Source: Sphingomonas daechungensis (GTDB taxonomy: Bacteria; Pseudomonadota; Alphaproteobacteria; Sphingomonadales; Sphingomonadaceae). From it: a DNA stretch of 64,000 nt. The notes beneath the pieces were generated by a model. That model was given only the letters and a program-made list of their open reading frames with translations, was not told where the DNA came from and ran no database searches. Numbering within the stretch: the first letter of the stretch is position 1; every line of letters starts with the position of its first letter. The DNA is taken from assembly GCF_014489495.1 (NCBI RefSeq), contig NZ_CP060780.1, positions 992,001 through 1,056,000 on the forward strand, written 5' to 3'. Positions 20,634 through 26,118 of the stretch are shown here, one piece after another. A program made the position numbers and the translations under genes.

Positions 20634-20850
20634 GAGGGACGGGGGTGTCCAGATCTCTGCACCCGTCAAAGCGGAGAGCGGCGCAAGTCCGGTGCTCAAA
20701 CGCTAAACCAGTTTTTTCTGGGTGTTGTTGGAAGCCTCTGCGCGCGGGCGCACGCGCGAGGCATAAAATCTCCAGTTAGCGTTTAAGCCGCGTTCTTCGG
20801 CCGCTCTCCGCTCAAAGGTCTTTAGGGATTTGGGCACCCCCCATCCCCTC
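20634..20850 (+). other. Nested inverted-repeat region, candidate origin or structured RNA
   Basis: Four nested pairings: an imperfect outer stem (20634-20655 with 20827-20850, GAGGGACGGGGGTG side against CACCCCCCATCCCCTC), a perfect 13-bp stem (AGCGGAGAGCGGC 20670-20682 with GCCGCTCTCCGCT 20800-20812), a perfect 9-bp stem (AAACGCTAA 20698-20706 with TTAGCGTTT 20776-20784), and an apical hairpin GCCTC(T)GCGCG / CGCGCGAGGC at 20734-20762. A local alternative stem GACGGG/CCCGTC sits at 20638-20667. No reading frame fits. Position after the HUH-motif gene suggests a replication origin; a regulatory RNA is the alternative. Confidence 0.6.
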
Positions 20851-20857
20851 AAGAGCT

Positions 20858-20889
20858 AGTGGCAGCTTTCGACCCATTGTGGACATTAG
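20858..20889 (+). repeat. Palindromic array repeat, copy 1
   Basis: AGTGGCAGCTTTCGACCC then ATTGTGGACATTAG. It lies 23 bases before the first array gene and directly after the palindromic region. Confidence 0.8.
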
Positions 20890-20911
20890 ATTCGTCGGTC
20901 AGAACCCCGAC

Positions 20912-21199
20912 ATGGCGGGCGGCGGATTGGATACTTTAGGACGTTGGCATTGGGGAGCCGTCTGTCTCGGCGTGGGCTTCGTTGCGTTCTGGAGCGGGGG
21001 CTTCTTGCTGGTCTGCTTAGTCGCCATTGCTCTCCTTACTTACGCAGCCCTCTTTGCCACCGTCGCTACGGCGCTAGGGTCGAGGCGTTCTTCGACGGCA
21101 GCTGACGGCGATATTGCGTCACCTTTGCTCACGCGGTTCGGCACGAACTTTCGTAAGGCGCTGGTAGACGGACCGATCTTTGTGCTGAGCTACTGTTGA
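20912..21199 (+). CDS. Small membrane protein, function unknown (array gene 1)
   Basis: 95 aa: MAGGGLDTLGRWHW, then a long hydrophobic stretch that can form two helices (GAVCLGVGFVAFWSGGFLL; VCLVAIALLTYAALFATVAT), and a polar C terminus. ATG 20912. No family recognised. It sits alone between repeat copies 1 and 2. An in-frame upstream ATG at 20879 starts inside the repeat and is less likely. Confidence 0.5.
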   Translation: MAGGGLDTLGRWHWGAVCLGVGFVAFWSGGFLLVCLVAIALLTYAALFATVATALGSRRSSTAADGDIASPLLTRFGTNFRKALVDGPIFVLSYC

Positions 21200-21230
21200 C
21201 GGCGGTTTTCGACCCATTCCTGCCGTTAGA
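21198..21230 (+). repeat. Palindromic array repeat, copy 2
   Basis: GACGGCGGTTTTCGACCC then ATTCCTGCCGTTAG. The core TTTCGACCCATT is conserved and the arms have diverged. Confidence 0.75.
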
Positions 21231-21266
21231 TCACCATTCCTGCTACGCCAGCATGGGGGAAGATTC

Positions 21267-22007
21267 ATGCGTTTGAGTGTCTTGGCGACGGCAATGCTTG
21301 TCCTGGCTTCAGGACCAGTCGATGCGCGCCGCGCCGCGCCGCATACCGCTCGTTGGATTGTGCCAGCAAATCCTTCGCCGCCCTCAAGCTTGGCTCTCGT
21401 AAAAGGCGGGCATTTTCGACTGGGGAGAATCATTCCCGCCAAACTGTATGAACTTCAGCGCGATGCTTTGGTGGCGAACAGAGACGTTCTTACCATTCCT
21501 GCCGGCACCCTAATGATCAAGTTAGAGGACCAGCCCCGCACTGCGTGCGAGCTTAAGTCACGTCGGGGGAGTGCCTATTCCTGTATTACGGACGCAGACG
21601 GGGATGGCAGGTTTGAAACCTACTTCTTGACCCAGGTTTTCAACGAGATTTTTTTAGGGTCGATTGGTGACGACTTTGCGGTTTTCCCTCTCGCTGGCTC
21701 CGTGGAGATCACCGAGATCGACGCCCAATCCAGAACACCGGATATAGGGCTGGAACTGAAGGTCGAGCGCCTATCTAAAGGTGTAGTGAAATACCGCATT
21801 TGCCTGCGCCCTTCTTGGGAGGGAAAATACTACAAACAGGCTCCTTGCTCGAAGGAGCCGGTGCAGGCCGAGTTGGATGACTCGGGCAGAGTGTCGATCC
21901 AAGGGCAAAGAGTTCGGCTTATCCCTGCCGAGGGCAAGCCTTCTTCCGTCATAGTTGAGTCAAGTCCGAGCGATTTCGAGTTTTCTACGAGCTTTTCTCT
22001 CTTCTAG
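21267..22007 (+). CDS. Exported hypothetical protein with an Asp-rich loop (array gene 2)
   Basis: 246 aa. The signal peptide MRLSVLATAMLVLASGPVDA is followed by a globular domain with four Cys (ACELKSRRGSAYSC; ICLRPSWEGKYYKQAPC). DADGDGRFETYF looks like a calcium-binding DxDxDG loop. No family recognised. A related loop (DIDGDGWC) occurs in the next array gene. Flanked by repeat copies 2 and 3. Confidence 0.6.
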   Translation: MRLSVLATAMLVLASGPVDARRAAPHTARWIVPANPSPPSSLALVKGGHFRLGRIIPAKLYELQRDALVANRDVLTIPAGTLMIKLEDQPRTACELKSRRGSAYSCITDADGDGRFETYFLTQVFNEIFLGSIGDDFAVFPLAGSVEITEIDAQSRTPDIGLELKVERLSKGVVKYRICLRPSWEGKYYKQAPCSKEPVQAELDDSGRVSIQGQRVRLIPAEGKPSSVIVESSPSDFEFSTSFSLF

Positions 22008-22017
22008 TAATCGTTCC

Positions 22018-22051
22018 CTAGTGTCCGCTTTCGACCCATTGCGGTCACTAG
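22018..22051 (+). repeat. Palindromic array repeat, copy 3
   Basis: CTAGTGTCCGCTTTCGACCC then ATTGCGGTCACTAG. The arms CTAGTG-x-CCGC and GCGG-x-CACTAG are fully complementary, the clearest hairpin of the family. Confidence 0.85.
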
Positions 22052-22060
22052 CTACGGCCC

Positions 22061-22441
22061 TCATCGGTCGAGAGCCCAACCATTGACAACCACTTCACCG
22101 AGGCCTGGCTGGCCGTCGACTTTCAAAAACTTCGACGTTCGCGCGCACCACCCATCTCCGTCGATGTCTGTCTCATTTGCCAAGCAACGGCTTGCTTCGT
22201 ATTTACAGTTTGCGGCGGCCCGGTCAGTTGCACGGCAGGTGGCATTGCGGACCCTGACGCGAGATTCTGCATTCAACTCATCGGGGTCGGCGTAAGCGCC
22301 CACAACCGTCAAATCAGCGAGTAGTTGATGGCCGCTTTCGATCTGTGCGATGGTTCGCGTCGAGGGAATTGCAAGATCTGCTATTCGAGCTGCGCATGCG
22401 GTCAATGAGAGAAAAATAGTAAAGCCGAGATCGCGTTGCAT
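22061..22441 (-). CDS. Exported hypothetical protein (array gene 3)
   Basis: 126 aa from ATG 22441. MQRDLGFTIFLSLTACAARI looks like a signal peptide with a lipobox-like LTAC. The mature part has several Cys (RNATCRATDRAAANCKYEAS; SRCLANETD; GWC) and the loop DIDGDGWC, echoing the Asp-rich loop of array gene 2. Opposite in strand to its neighbours. No family recognised. A longer reading frame to 22501 would start inside repeat copy 4. Confidence 0.55.
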   Translation of the reverse strand: MQRDLGFTIFLSLTACAARIADLAIPSTRTIAQIESGHQLLADLTVVGAYADPDELNAESRVRVRNATCRATDRAAANCKYEASRCLANETDIDGDGWCARTSKFLKVDGQPGLGEVVVNGWALDR

Positions 22442-22473
22442 CGAAATTGCATAACGCTTTCGCCTCTCGCCGG

Positions 22474-22500
22474 GAATGACCGCTTTCACCGATTCCGGCA
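22474..22500 (+). repeat. Palindromic array repeat, copy 4 (degenerate)
   Basis: GAATGACCGCTTTCACC then GATTCCGGCA. Only the left arm and core are recognisable. Confidence 0.55.
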
Positions 22501-22536
22501 CAATATACTTTTTGCGAAATACCTAATTGCGACCTC

Positions 22537-22851
22537 TCAATGGCGTCGCCACCCGTCGGCTGTGCGAACAAACCGTTGGTCGCGTCGACTGAATTGTTTG
22601 GTCAGTCCTTTGAGCGTCACTTCATAGCTACATATCGTGTCGGTTGAATTAGTGGCACTACAGCTGAGCTTGCCAATAGCCGACGGCCGGGTGACCGATA
22701 TGGTTGTCATCCCTTCCAGGAAGGCAGCAGACGCGTCCGCGTCCCAATCGGATTGTTCGATGGATAGAATGTCGCCCGGTGTGGGGTGAGACATTGTCGT
22801 GGCGCATCCCGCCAGGGTCGCAACCAAAATCAATAAAGACTGGTGCTTCAT
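22537..22851 (-). CDS. Putative lipoprotein, function unknown (array gene 4)
   Basis: 104 aa from ATG 22851. MKHQSLLILVATLAGCATTM is a lipoprotein signal with lipobox LAGC. The mature part has one Cys pair (LSCSATNSTDTICSYEV) and a basic C terminus (FSRRDQRFVRTADGWRRH). It resembles array gene 3 loosely in its paired Cys, but I cannot claim homology. Minus strand. Confidence 0.55.
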   Translation of the reverse strand: MKHQSLLILVATLAGCATTMSHPTPGDILSIEQSDWDADASAAFLEGMTTISVTRPSAIGKLSCSATNSTDTICSYEVTLKGLTKQFSRRDQRFVRTADGWRRH

Positions 22852-22882
22852 ACGGTCACAATAGCGCAAACCGACGTTTCCG

Positions 22883-22942
22883 CTAATGACCGCTTTCCAC
22901 CCAAACCCGCCGCGACAGTTTTCGACCCATTGCGGACATTAG
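22883..22942 (+). repeat. Compound array repeat, copy 5
   Basis: About 60 bp: a left half CTAATGACCGCTTTCCACCC, a spacer AAACCCGCCGCGACAG, then TTTTCGACCCATTGCGGACA and TTAG. The whole unit recurs at 24119-24178 with about eight differences, as if two repeats had been joined. Confidence 0.8.
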
Positions 22943-22964
22943 AGGGGTCGGTCACAAACGCGCC

Positions 22965-23572
22965 ATGAAGACGGTCGCGATAGCCTTGTTAGTAGCAGGC
23001 GCGGCAGCGGTTGCCGGACTTGCGGCGAGTGTTGGTGGCCGCACTGTGCATCGCGACGTTGCCGGTCATCGCTTCGAAGTTCCTAAGGATCAACTCTTCG
23101 ACGAAACGATCCCTTGGCTGCCGAAGGCCGAGAGTGAATCTTTTGTCTTCCTGCTGCACCCGAACCATGATCCTGATCACATCCCGGACCACAGATTCCT
23201 CGTTCAGCCTCTAACCCGCAATTGTCCGGGCGATGCCTCGCAGATGCTGCGGATCGCATGCCGCTTGGAGAAAACCGAGGTTGGCGATGGCCCACCTTAC
23301 GAAATGCGACAAAGTGAAAGCGACCCGTGGGCATCCGATCTTTATTCGGTCCGTCGCATGCCCGATGGAACCGCCGACCAAAGCCGCCAGATAGCCTACT
23401 GTCAGCGGTTTGAACCCAACCCGGCGAAGCCGAAGGTCACCACGCTATGCACGACGTTCTGGCCTACAAGGGAATGATGTTGCAGTTCTCTTTTGACGAG
23501 GAAGAGCTGCCCAAAATGATTGCGATGAAGCGCGACGCAATGCGATTGCTGGACAGTTGGGAAGTCAAATAA
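22965..23572 (+). CDS. Exported hypothetical protein (array gene 5; frame break near 23461)
   Basis: About 202 aa after repair. ATG 22965 gives MKTVAIALLVAGAAAVAGLA (signal or anchor). A globular domain follows with HRFEVPKDQLFDETIPWLP, FVFLLHPNHDPDHIPDHRFL and three Cys. At 23461 the frame stops after CTTFW; adding one base gives AYKGMMLQFSFDEEELPKM and MRLLDSWEVK, ending at TAA 23570-23572. No family assigned. Flanked by repeat copies 5 and 6. Confidence 0.6.
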
Positions 23573-23596
23573 GCACTGCCGCGAAGTTGTCGCCGT

Positions 23597-23628
23597 AAGG
23601 TCAGCTTTCCACCCATTGCGGTCATTAG
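23597..23628 (+). repeat. Palindromic array repeat, copy 6
   Basis: AAGGTCAGCTTTCCACCC then ATTGCGGTCATTAG. Good right arm and core. Confidence 0.8.
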
Positions 23629-23666
23629 ATTGCGAACTAAGGTTGGCCTTGTTGTCAGGAGGCCAT

Positions 23667-24050
23667 GTGACCCGCAGGATCTTAGCCGCCGCGCTCGTGT
23701 GCTGCGTTTCGCTTTCGAACGTAGCAAGTGCCGGTGTGCCGGGCGGCTCGGCAAACACATGTGCGGCTTGGAACGGTAGATACAGCGGAGAGATACCCGA
23801 ACAACAAAGCGCATTCGACCACTCACAACAGGTGACTGTAGTTGTCGAGGGTCGCACTGCTTATGTCGCTATTGGTGAAACGGCGGGCGACTTCGACGCG
23901 TCGGGAGACAATCTTCGTTGCACGAGCAACCGCGTAACTGGCACGCTCGACACCGGTGCCGGTGGAACAGGCAAGGTTTCCGTCTCGCTAAAGCGCAAAG
24001 CCGGAGCAGTATATTTGCGGCTATTTGCCTACAATGACGGGACGGATTGA
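23667..24050 (+). CDS. Exported hypothetical protein (array gene 6)
   Basis: 127 aa. GTG 23667 is chosen because AGGAGG stands five bases upstream. The signal peptide (TRRILAAALVCCVSLSNVAS) is cleaved around ASA. The mature domain is beta-rich: WNGRYSGEIPEQQSAFDHSQ, VTVVVEGRTAYVAIGETAG, GKVSVSLKRKAGAVYLRLF. It could be a small beta-barrel or lectin-like fold, but no family is recognised. Flanked by repeat copies 6 and 7. Confidence 0.6.
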   Translation: MTRRILAAALVCCVSLSNVASAGVPGGSANTCAAWNGRYSGEIPEQQSAFDHSQQVTVVVEGRTAYVAIGETAGDFDASGDNLRCTSNRVTGTLDTGAGGTGKVSVSLKRKAGAVYLRLFAYNDGTD

Positions 24051-24118
24051 AGAACCAAGCGGCATACTTGCCGTCTGAAGAGTTTGAGATCGCTTTAAAA
24101 CGGACGCGCTAAACGCAT

Positions 24119-24178
24119 CTAATGGCCGCTTTCCACCCAAACTTGCCGCGACAGTTTCCGACCCATTGCAGACATTCG
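24119..24178 (+). repeat. Compound array repeat, copy 7
   Basis: CTAATGGCCGCTTTCCACCC, spacer AAACTTGCCGCGACAG, then TTTCCGACCCATTGCAGACA and TTCGG. Near-duplicate of the compound unit at 22883-22942. Confidence 0.8.
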
Positions 24179-24200
24179 GGACGAGGTTAGCATTCAGTGG

Positions 24201-24572
24201 ATGAACCAAGGCCGGGTGATAACGCTGGCAGTACTATTGGCCGCGGGTGTGCTACCATCGACGGCTCCGGCGGGCGCGGCCCCCGTAACCTCAGAAAAGG
24301 TCGCCTGCGACGTGGCCAAAGCCCGCGTGGCTGCAAGAGGGCATTTCCCAGTGTCGGCAATAGCGTTTTGTGACTTCATCACCTCGGAGGAGCAGTCAAA
24401 AGACCTTTACGTCCTCGGTTTGCATGGCAAAAGGGACGACTGTGGAGATGACGTATGCGGCAGCACTCTCATGGGTTGGTTTGCCGTTGAGAAGTCAACC
24501 GGTCTCGTATTCGAATGGGACTTCACCGATTTTCCGGGCAAGTTAGGAGCGGCCGTTACGACCCATCACTAA
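24201..24572 (+). CDS. Exported hypothetical protein (array gene 7)
   Basis: 123 aa. Signal peptide MNQGRVITLAVLLAAGVLPS with a cleavage region at AGAAP. The mature part has four Cys (KVACDVAKARVAAR; IAFCDF; KRDDCGDDVCGSTLMGWFAV) and ends with a hydrophobic, acidic segment (VFEWDFTDFPGKLGA). No family recognised. Flanked by repeat copies 7 and 8. Confidence 0.6.
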   Translation: MNQGRVITLAVLLAAGVLPSTAPAGAAPVTSEKVACDVAKARVAARGHFPVSAIAFCDFITSEEQSKDLYVLGLHGKRDDCGDDVCGSTLMGWFAVEKSTGLVFEWDFTDFPGKLGAAVTTHH

Positions 24573-24602
24573 CGTCCGCTTTCCACCCATTCCCGCCGCT
24601 AG
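24569..24602 (+). repeat. Palindromic array repeat, copy 8
   Basis: CTAACGTCCGCTTTCCACCC then ATTCCCGCCGCTAG. It overlaps the end of array gene 7 by four bases and stands 34 bases before the recombinase start. Confidence 0.8.
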
Positions 24603-24636
24603 CCGTTGAACATCGCTCCTAACCAGGGAGCGAACC

Positions 24637-25230
24637 ATGAACCGACCGCCGCAAGTCATTGTGGGAGCCAAGCTGCCACTCCGGCCGATGCACGTTTGGG
24701 CGATCCGCGTTCGATTGCAGATTGCGAACCGGCTGAGAGACCTGGCGCTGTTCGACATCGCCGTGGACAGCAAGCTTCGCGGCTGCGACGTAGTCTCCCT
24801 GAGGCTGCTGGACATCATCGCGGCCGGCGCGATCCGCAGTCGCGCAATCGTCATTCAGCAGAAGACGGGTCGGCCAGTCCAATTCGAGATCACCGAGCAA
24901 ACCCGTCGCTCATTAATCGAGTGGCTGAAGGTCAGGCGCGGCGATCCAGATGGCTGGGTCTTTCCCAGCCGGATGGACCAAAGCAATCATCTATCAACTC
25001 GGCAGTACTTCCGGCTCGTTAAAGGCTGGGTCGCTCTCATCGGGCTGGAGCCGGCCGCCTATGGGATGCACAGCCTTAGGCGAACCAAGGTGGCGATGCT
25101 CTATCGCAAGACCGGCAACCTCAGAGCCTGCCAGCTGCTACTCGGGCATACGAAGCTGGAGAGCACAGTTCGCTACTTGGGCGTCGAGCTCGACGACGCG
25201 CTGGCGCTCTCGGAAGCGTTGGAAATCTGA
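24637..25230 (+). CDS. Short tyrosine recombinase, catalytic domain only
   Basis: 197 aa, ATG 24637 with AGGGAG upstream. It lacks the usual N-terminal core-binding domain. The catalytic set is present: Arg in KLRGCDVVSLRLLDI, HSLRRTKVAMLY (HxxR), and LLGHTKLESTVRYLGVE with the second His and the nucleophilic Tyr; the usual Lys is probably in QQKTGRPVQFE. From memory, similar catalytic-domain-only recombinases of about 200 aa occur in many proteobacterial islands, with unknown targets. It lies at the right of the repeat-punctuated array, making it a candidate for acting on those repeats. Confidence 0.85.
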   Translation: MNRPPQVIVGAKLPLRPMHVWAIRVRLQIANRLRDLALFDIAVDSKLRGCDVVSLRLLDIIAAGAIRSRAIVIQQKTGRPVQFEITEQTRRSLIEWLKVRRGDPDGWVFPSRMDQSNHLSTRQYFRLVKGWVALIGLEPAAYGMHSLRRTKVAMLYRKTGNLRACQLLLGHTKLESTVRYLGVELDDALALSEALEI

Positions 25231-25286
25231 AGCTAAGCCTTCGGCCCACCTAGCCAGATGTTCCCCATTTGTACCAAGTAGCCCGA

Positions 25287-25575
25287 ATGCGACTCGACGA
25301 TCCTTTAGACAACGGCGGCCGGGGCTGGCGACGATTGGAGCCCGAAGAGGTCGCGGCCCTGGCCTACCTCGCGATCCGCCTGATCCGCAGGGCGTACGGA
25401 ACGACCTAGCAGGTCGCGACGCCTCGAAGGCCGACGAAGCTGCCAGGAGGCTCGCTGAGGCCGTTTCCGAGCGCTTGAGGGCGTATCCGACGTTTGGCCC
25501 GCAAGGCCCGTTGGCGGCCATTCTGCGGGCTGTGGCTCAAGAGATGCCGATCGGTCCTAGCGGCAAGTTTGGGTG
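25287..25575 (+). CDS. Hypothetical protein, probably frame-broken near 25398; 3' end uncertain
   Basis: ATG 25287 reads MRLDDPLDNGGRGWRRLEPE, EVAALAYLAIRLIRRAYG and stops at 25409. A second frame from about 25398 reads NDLAGRDASKADEAARRLAE, AVSERLRAYPTFGPQGPLAA and ILRAVAQEMPIGPS, a protein-like helical sequence that then runs into repeat copy 9. One missing base would join them. No family known. The end given is where coding character fades, not a stop codon. Confidence 0.35.
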
Positions 25576-25590
25576 GAAAGCTGCCACTGC
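25557..25590 (-). repeat. Palindromic array repeat, copy 9 (inverted)
   Basis: On the minus strand it reads AGTGGCAGCTTTCCACCC then AAACTTGCCGCTAG. Orientation is opposite to copies 1-8. Confidence 0.75.
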
Positions 25591-25599
25591 CAATGGCTG

Positions 25600-25866
25600 T
25601 CAGCGGCCACTCTCTTTGACGGAAATGATCGAAGGGTCACGCCCCTCGCGCTTGGCCACACGGACATTTCGAAAACGCCTAGCAGCGAGTCCCAGCCAAA
25701 AGACGCCTCCGGCGGCAAGAAAGAGACTTCCAGCGGTACTGCCGAGCCCAAACGGGGCATAGCGACCCTCTACGAAAACGCCGTAGGCGGACCAAAACAT
25801 CGTGGCCGAAAGGAAAAGCAATGCCCAAGGATAAAGGCCGAGCTTGTCAGTGTAGATGGTCTTCAT
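25600..25866 (-). CDS. Small membrane protein, function unknown (array gene on minus strand)
   Basis: 88 aa with two hydrophobic segments (WALLFLSATMFWSAYGVFVE and TAGSLFLAAGGVFWLGLAA) and a basic, polar C terminus (ARRFRNVRVAKREGRDPS). ATG 25866. No family recognised. It lies between the two inverted repeat copies 9 and 10. Confidence 0.5.
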   Translation of the reverse strand: MKTIYTDKLGLYPWALLFLSATMFWSAYGVFVEGRYAPFGLGSTAGSLFLAAGGVFWLGLAARRFRNVRVAKREGRDPSIISVKESGR

Positions 25867-25916
25867 CCAGCGAGCGAGCCTCTGGCGGTCTTTCTTGCAT
25901 CATGCCCTCGACGTCG

Positions 25917-25948
25917 AATGTCCGCAATGGGTCGAAAGCTGCCACTAG
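25917..25948 (-). repeat. Palindromic array repeat, copy 10 (inverted)
   Basis: On the minus strand it reads CTAGTGGCAGCTTTCGACCC then ATTGCGGACATT, almost identical to copy 1 in reverse. Copies 1 and 10 are thus inverted repeats flanking the array, about 5.1 kb apart. Confidence 0.82.
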
Positions 25949-26063
25949 AGAGGGCATAGGAGCGCTGCGCGACAGCCTAAGGTGGGGACGAATGTTGGGA
26001 CGATTTGGTGTCCCAGCTATTTTATTGTGTTATTTTAATTCGATGGGGATTTTGTTGTGCGGA

Positions 26064-26077
26064 CTCCCGCTCCGCCA
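26064..26077 (+). repeat. Right attachment-site repeat
   Basis: CTCCCGCTCCGCCA, identical to the tRNA-Ser 3' end at 17200-17213. It is preceded by an unusually AT-rich stretch (26023-26056) and stands 41 bases before the oxoprolinase start codon. The 25867-26063 interval otherwise holds only repeat copy 10. Confidence 0.78.
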
Positions 26078-26118
26078 TCTTCCCTTTCACCATCGTCCGG
26101 CATCTGCTTGAAGGCCGC

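Larger units (their letters stand above)
17200..26077. mobile_element. Integrative element in tRNA-Ser(GGA), about 8.9 kb
   Basis: Bounded by a perfect 14-bp direct repeat (CTCCCGCTCCGCCA) at the tRNA 3' end and at 26064-26077. It begins with a P4-type integrase 150 bases after the tRNA. It holds an excisionase-type gene, small operon genes, a protein with HUH and YxxK motifs, a large palindromic region, a repeat-punctuated gene array and a second tyrosine recombinase. Codon and base composition are visibly less GC-rich than the flanks. Flanking genes (metallopeptidase/ccmAB left, oxoprolinase operon right) are chromosomal. No antibiotic resistance, conjugation or capsid genes are seen. Confidence 0.8.

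Noticed and set aside
20634..20850. Retron msr/msd or group II intron RNA
   Set aside because: No reverse transcriptase is encoded nearby; the HUH-motif gene makes an origin or other element more likely.
20858..25948. CRISPR array
   Set aside because: The repeats are spaced about 340-990 bases apart with genes between them, and there are no cas genes.
17200..26077. Prophage
   Set aside because: No capsid, terminase, portal, tail or lysis genes are recognisable; only integration, putative replication and small exported proteins.
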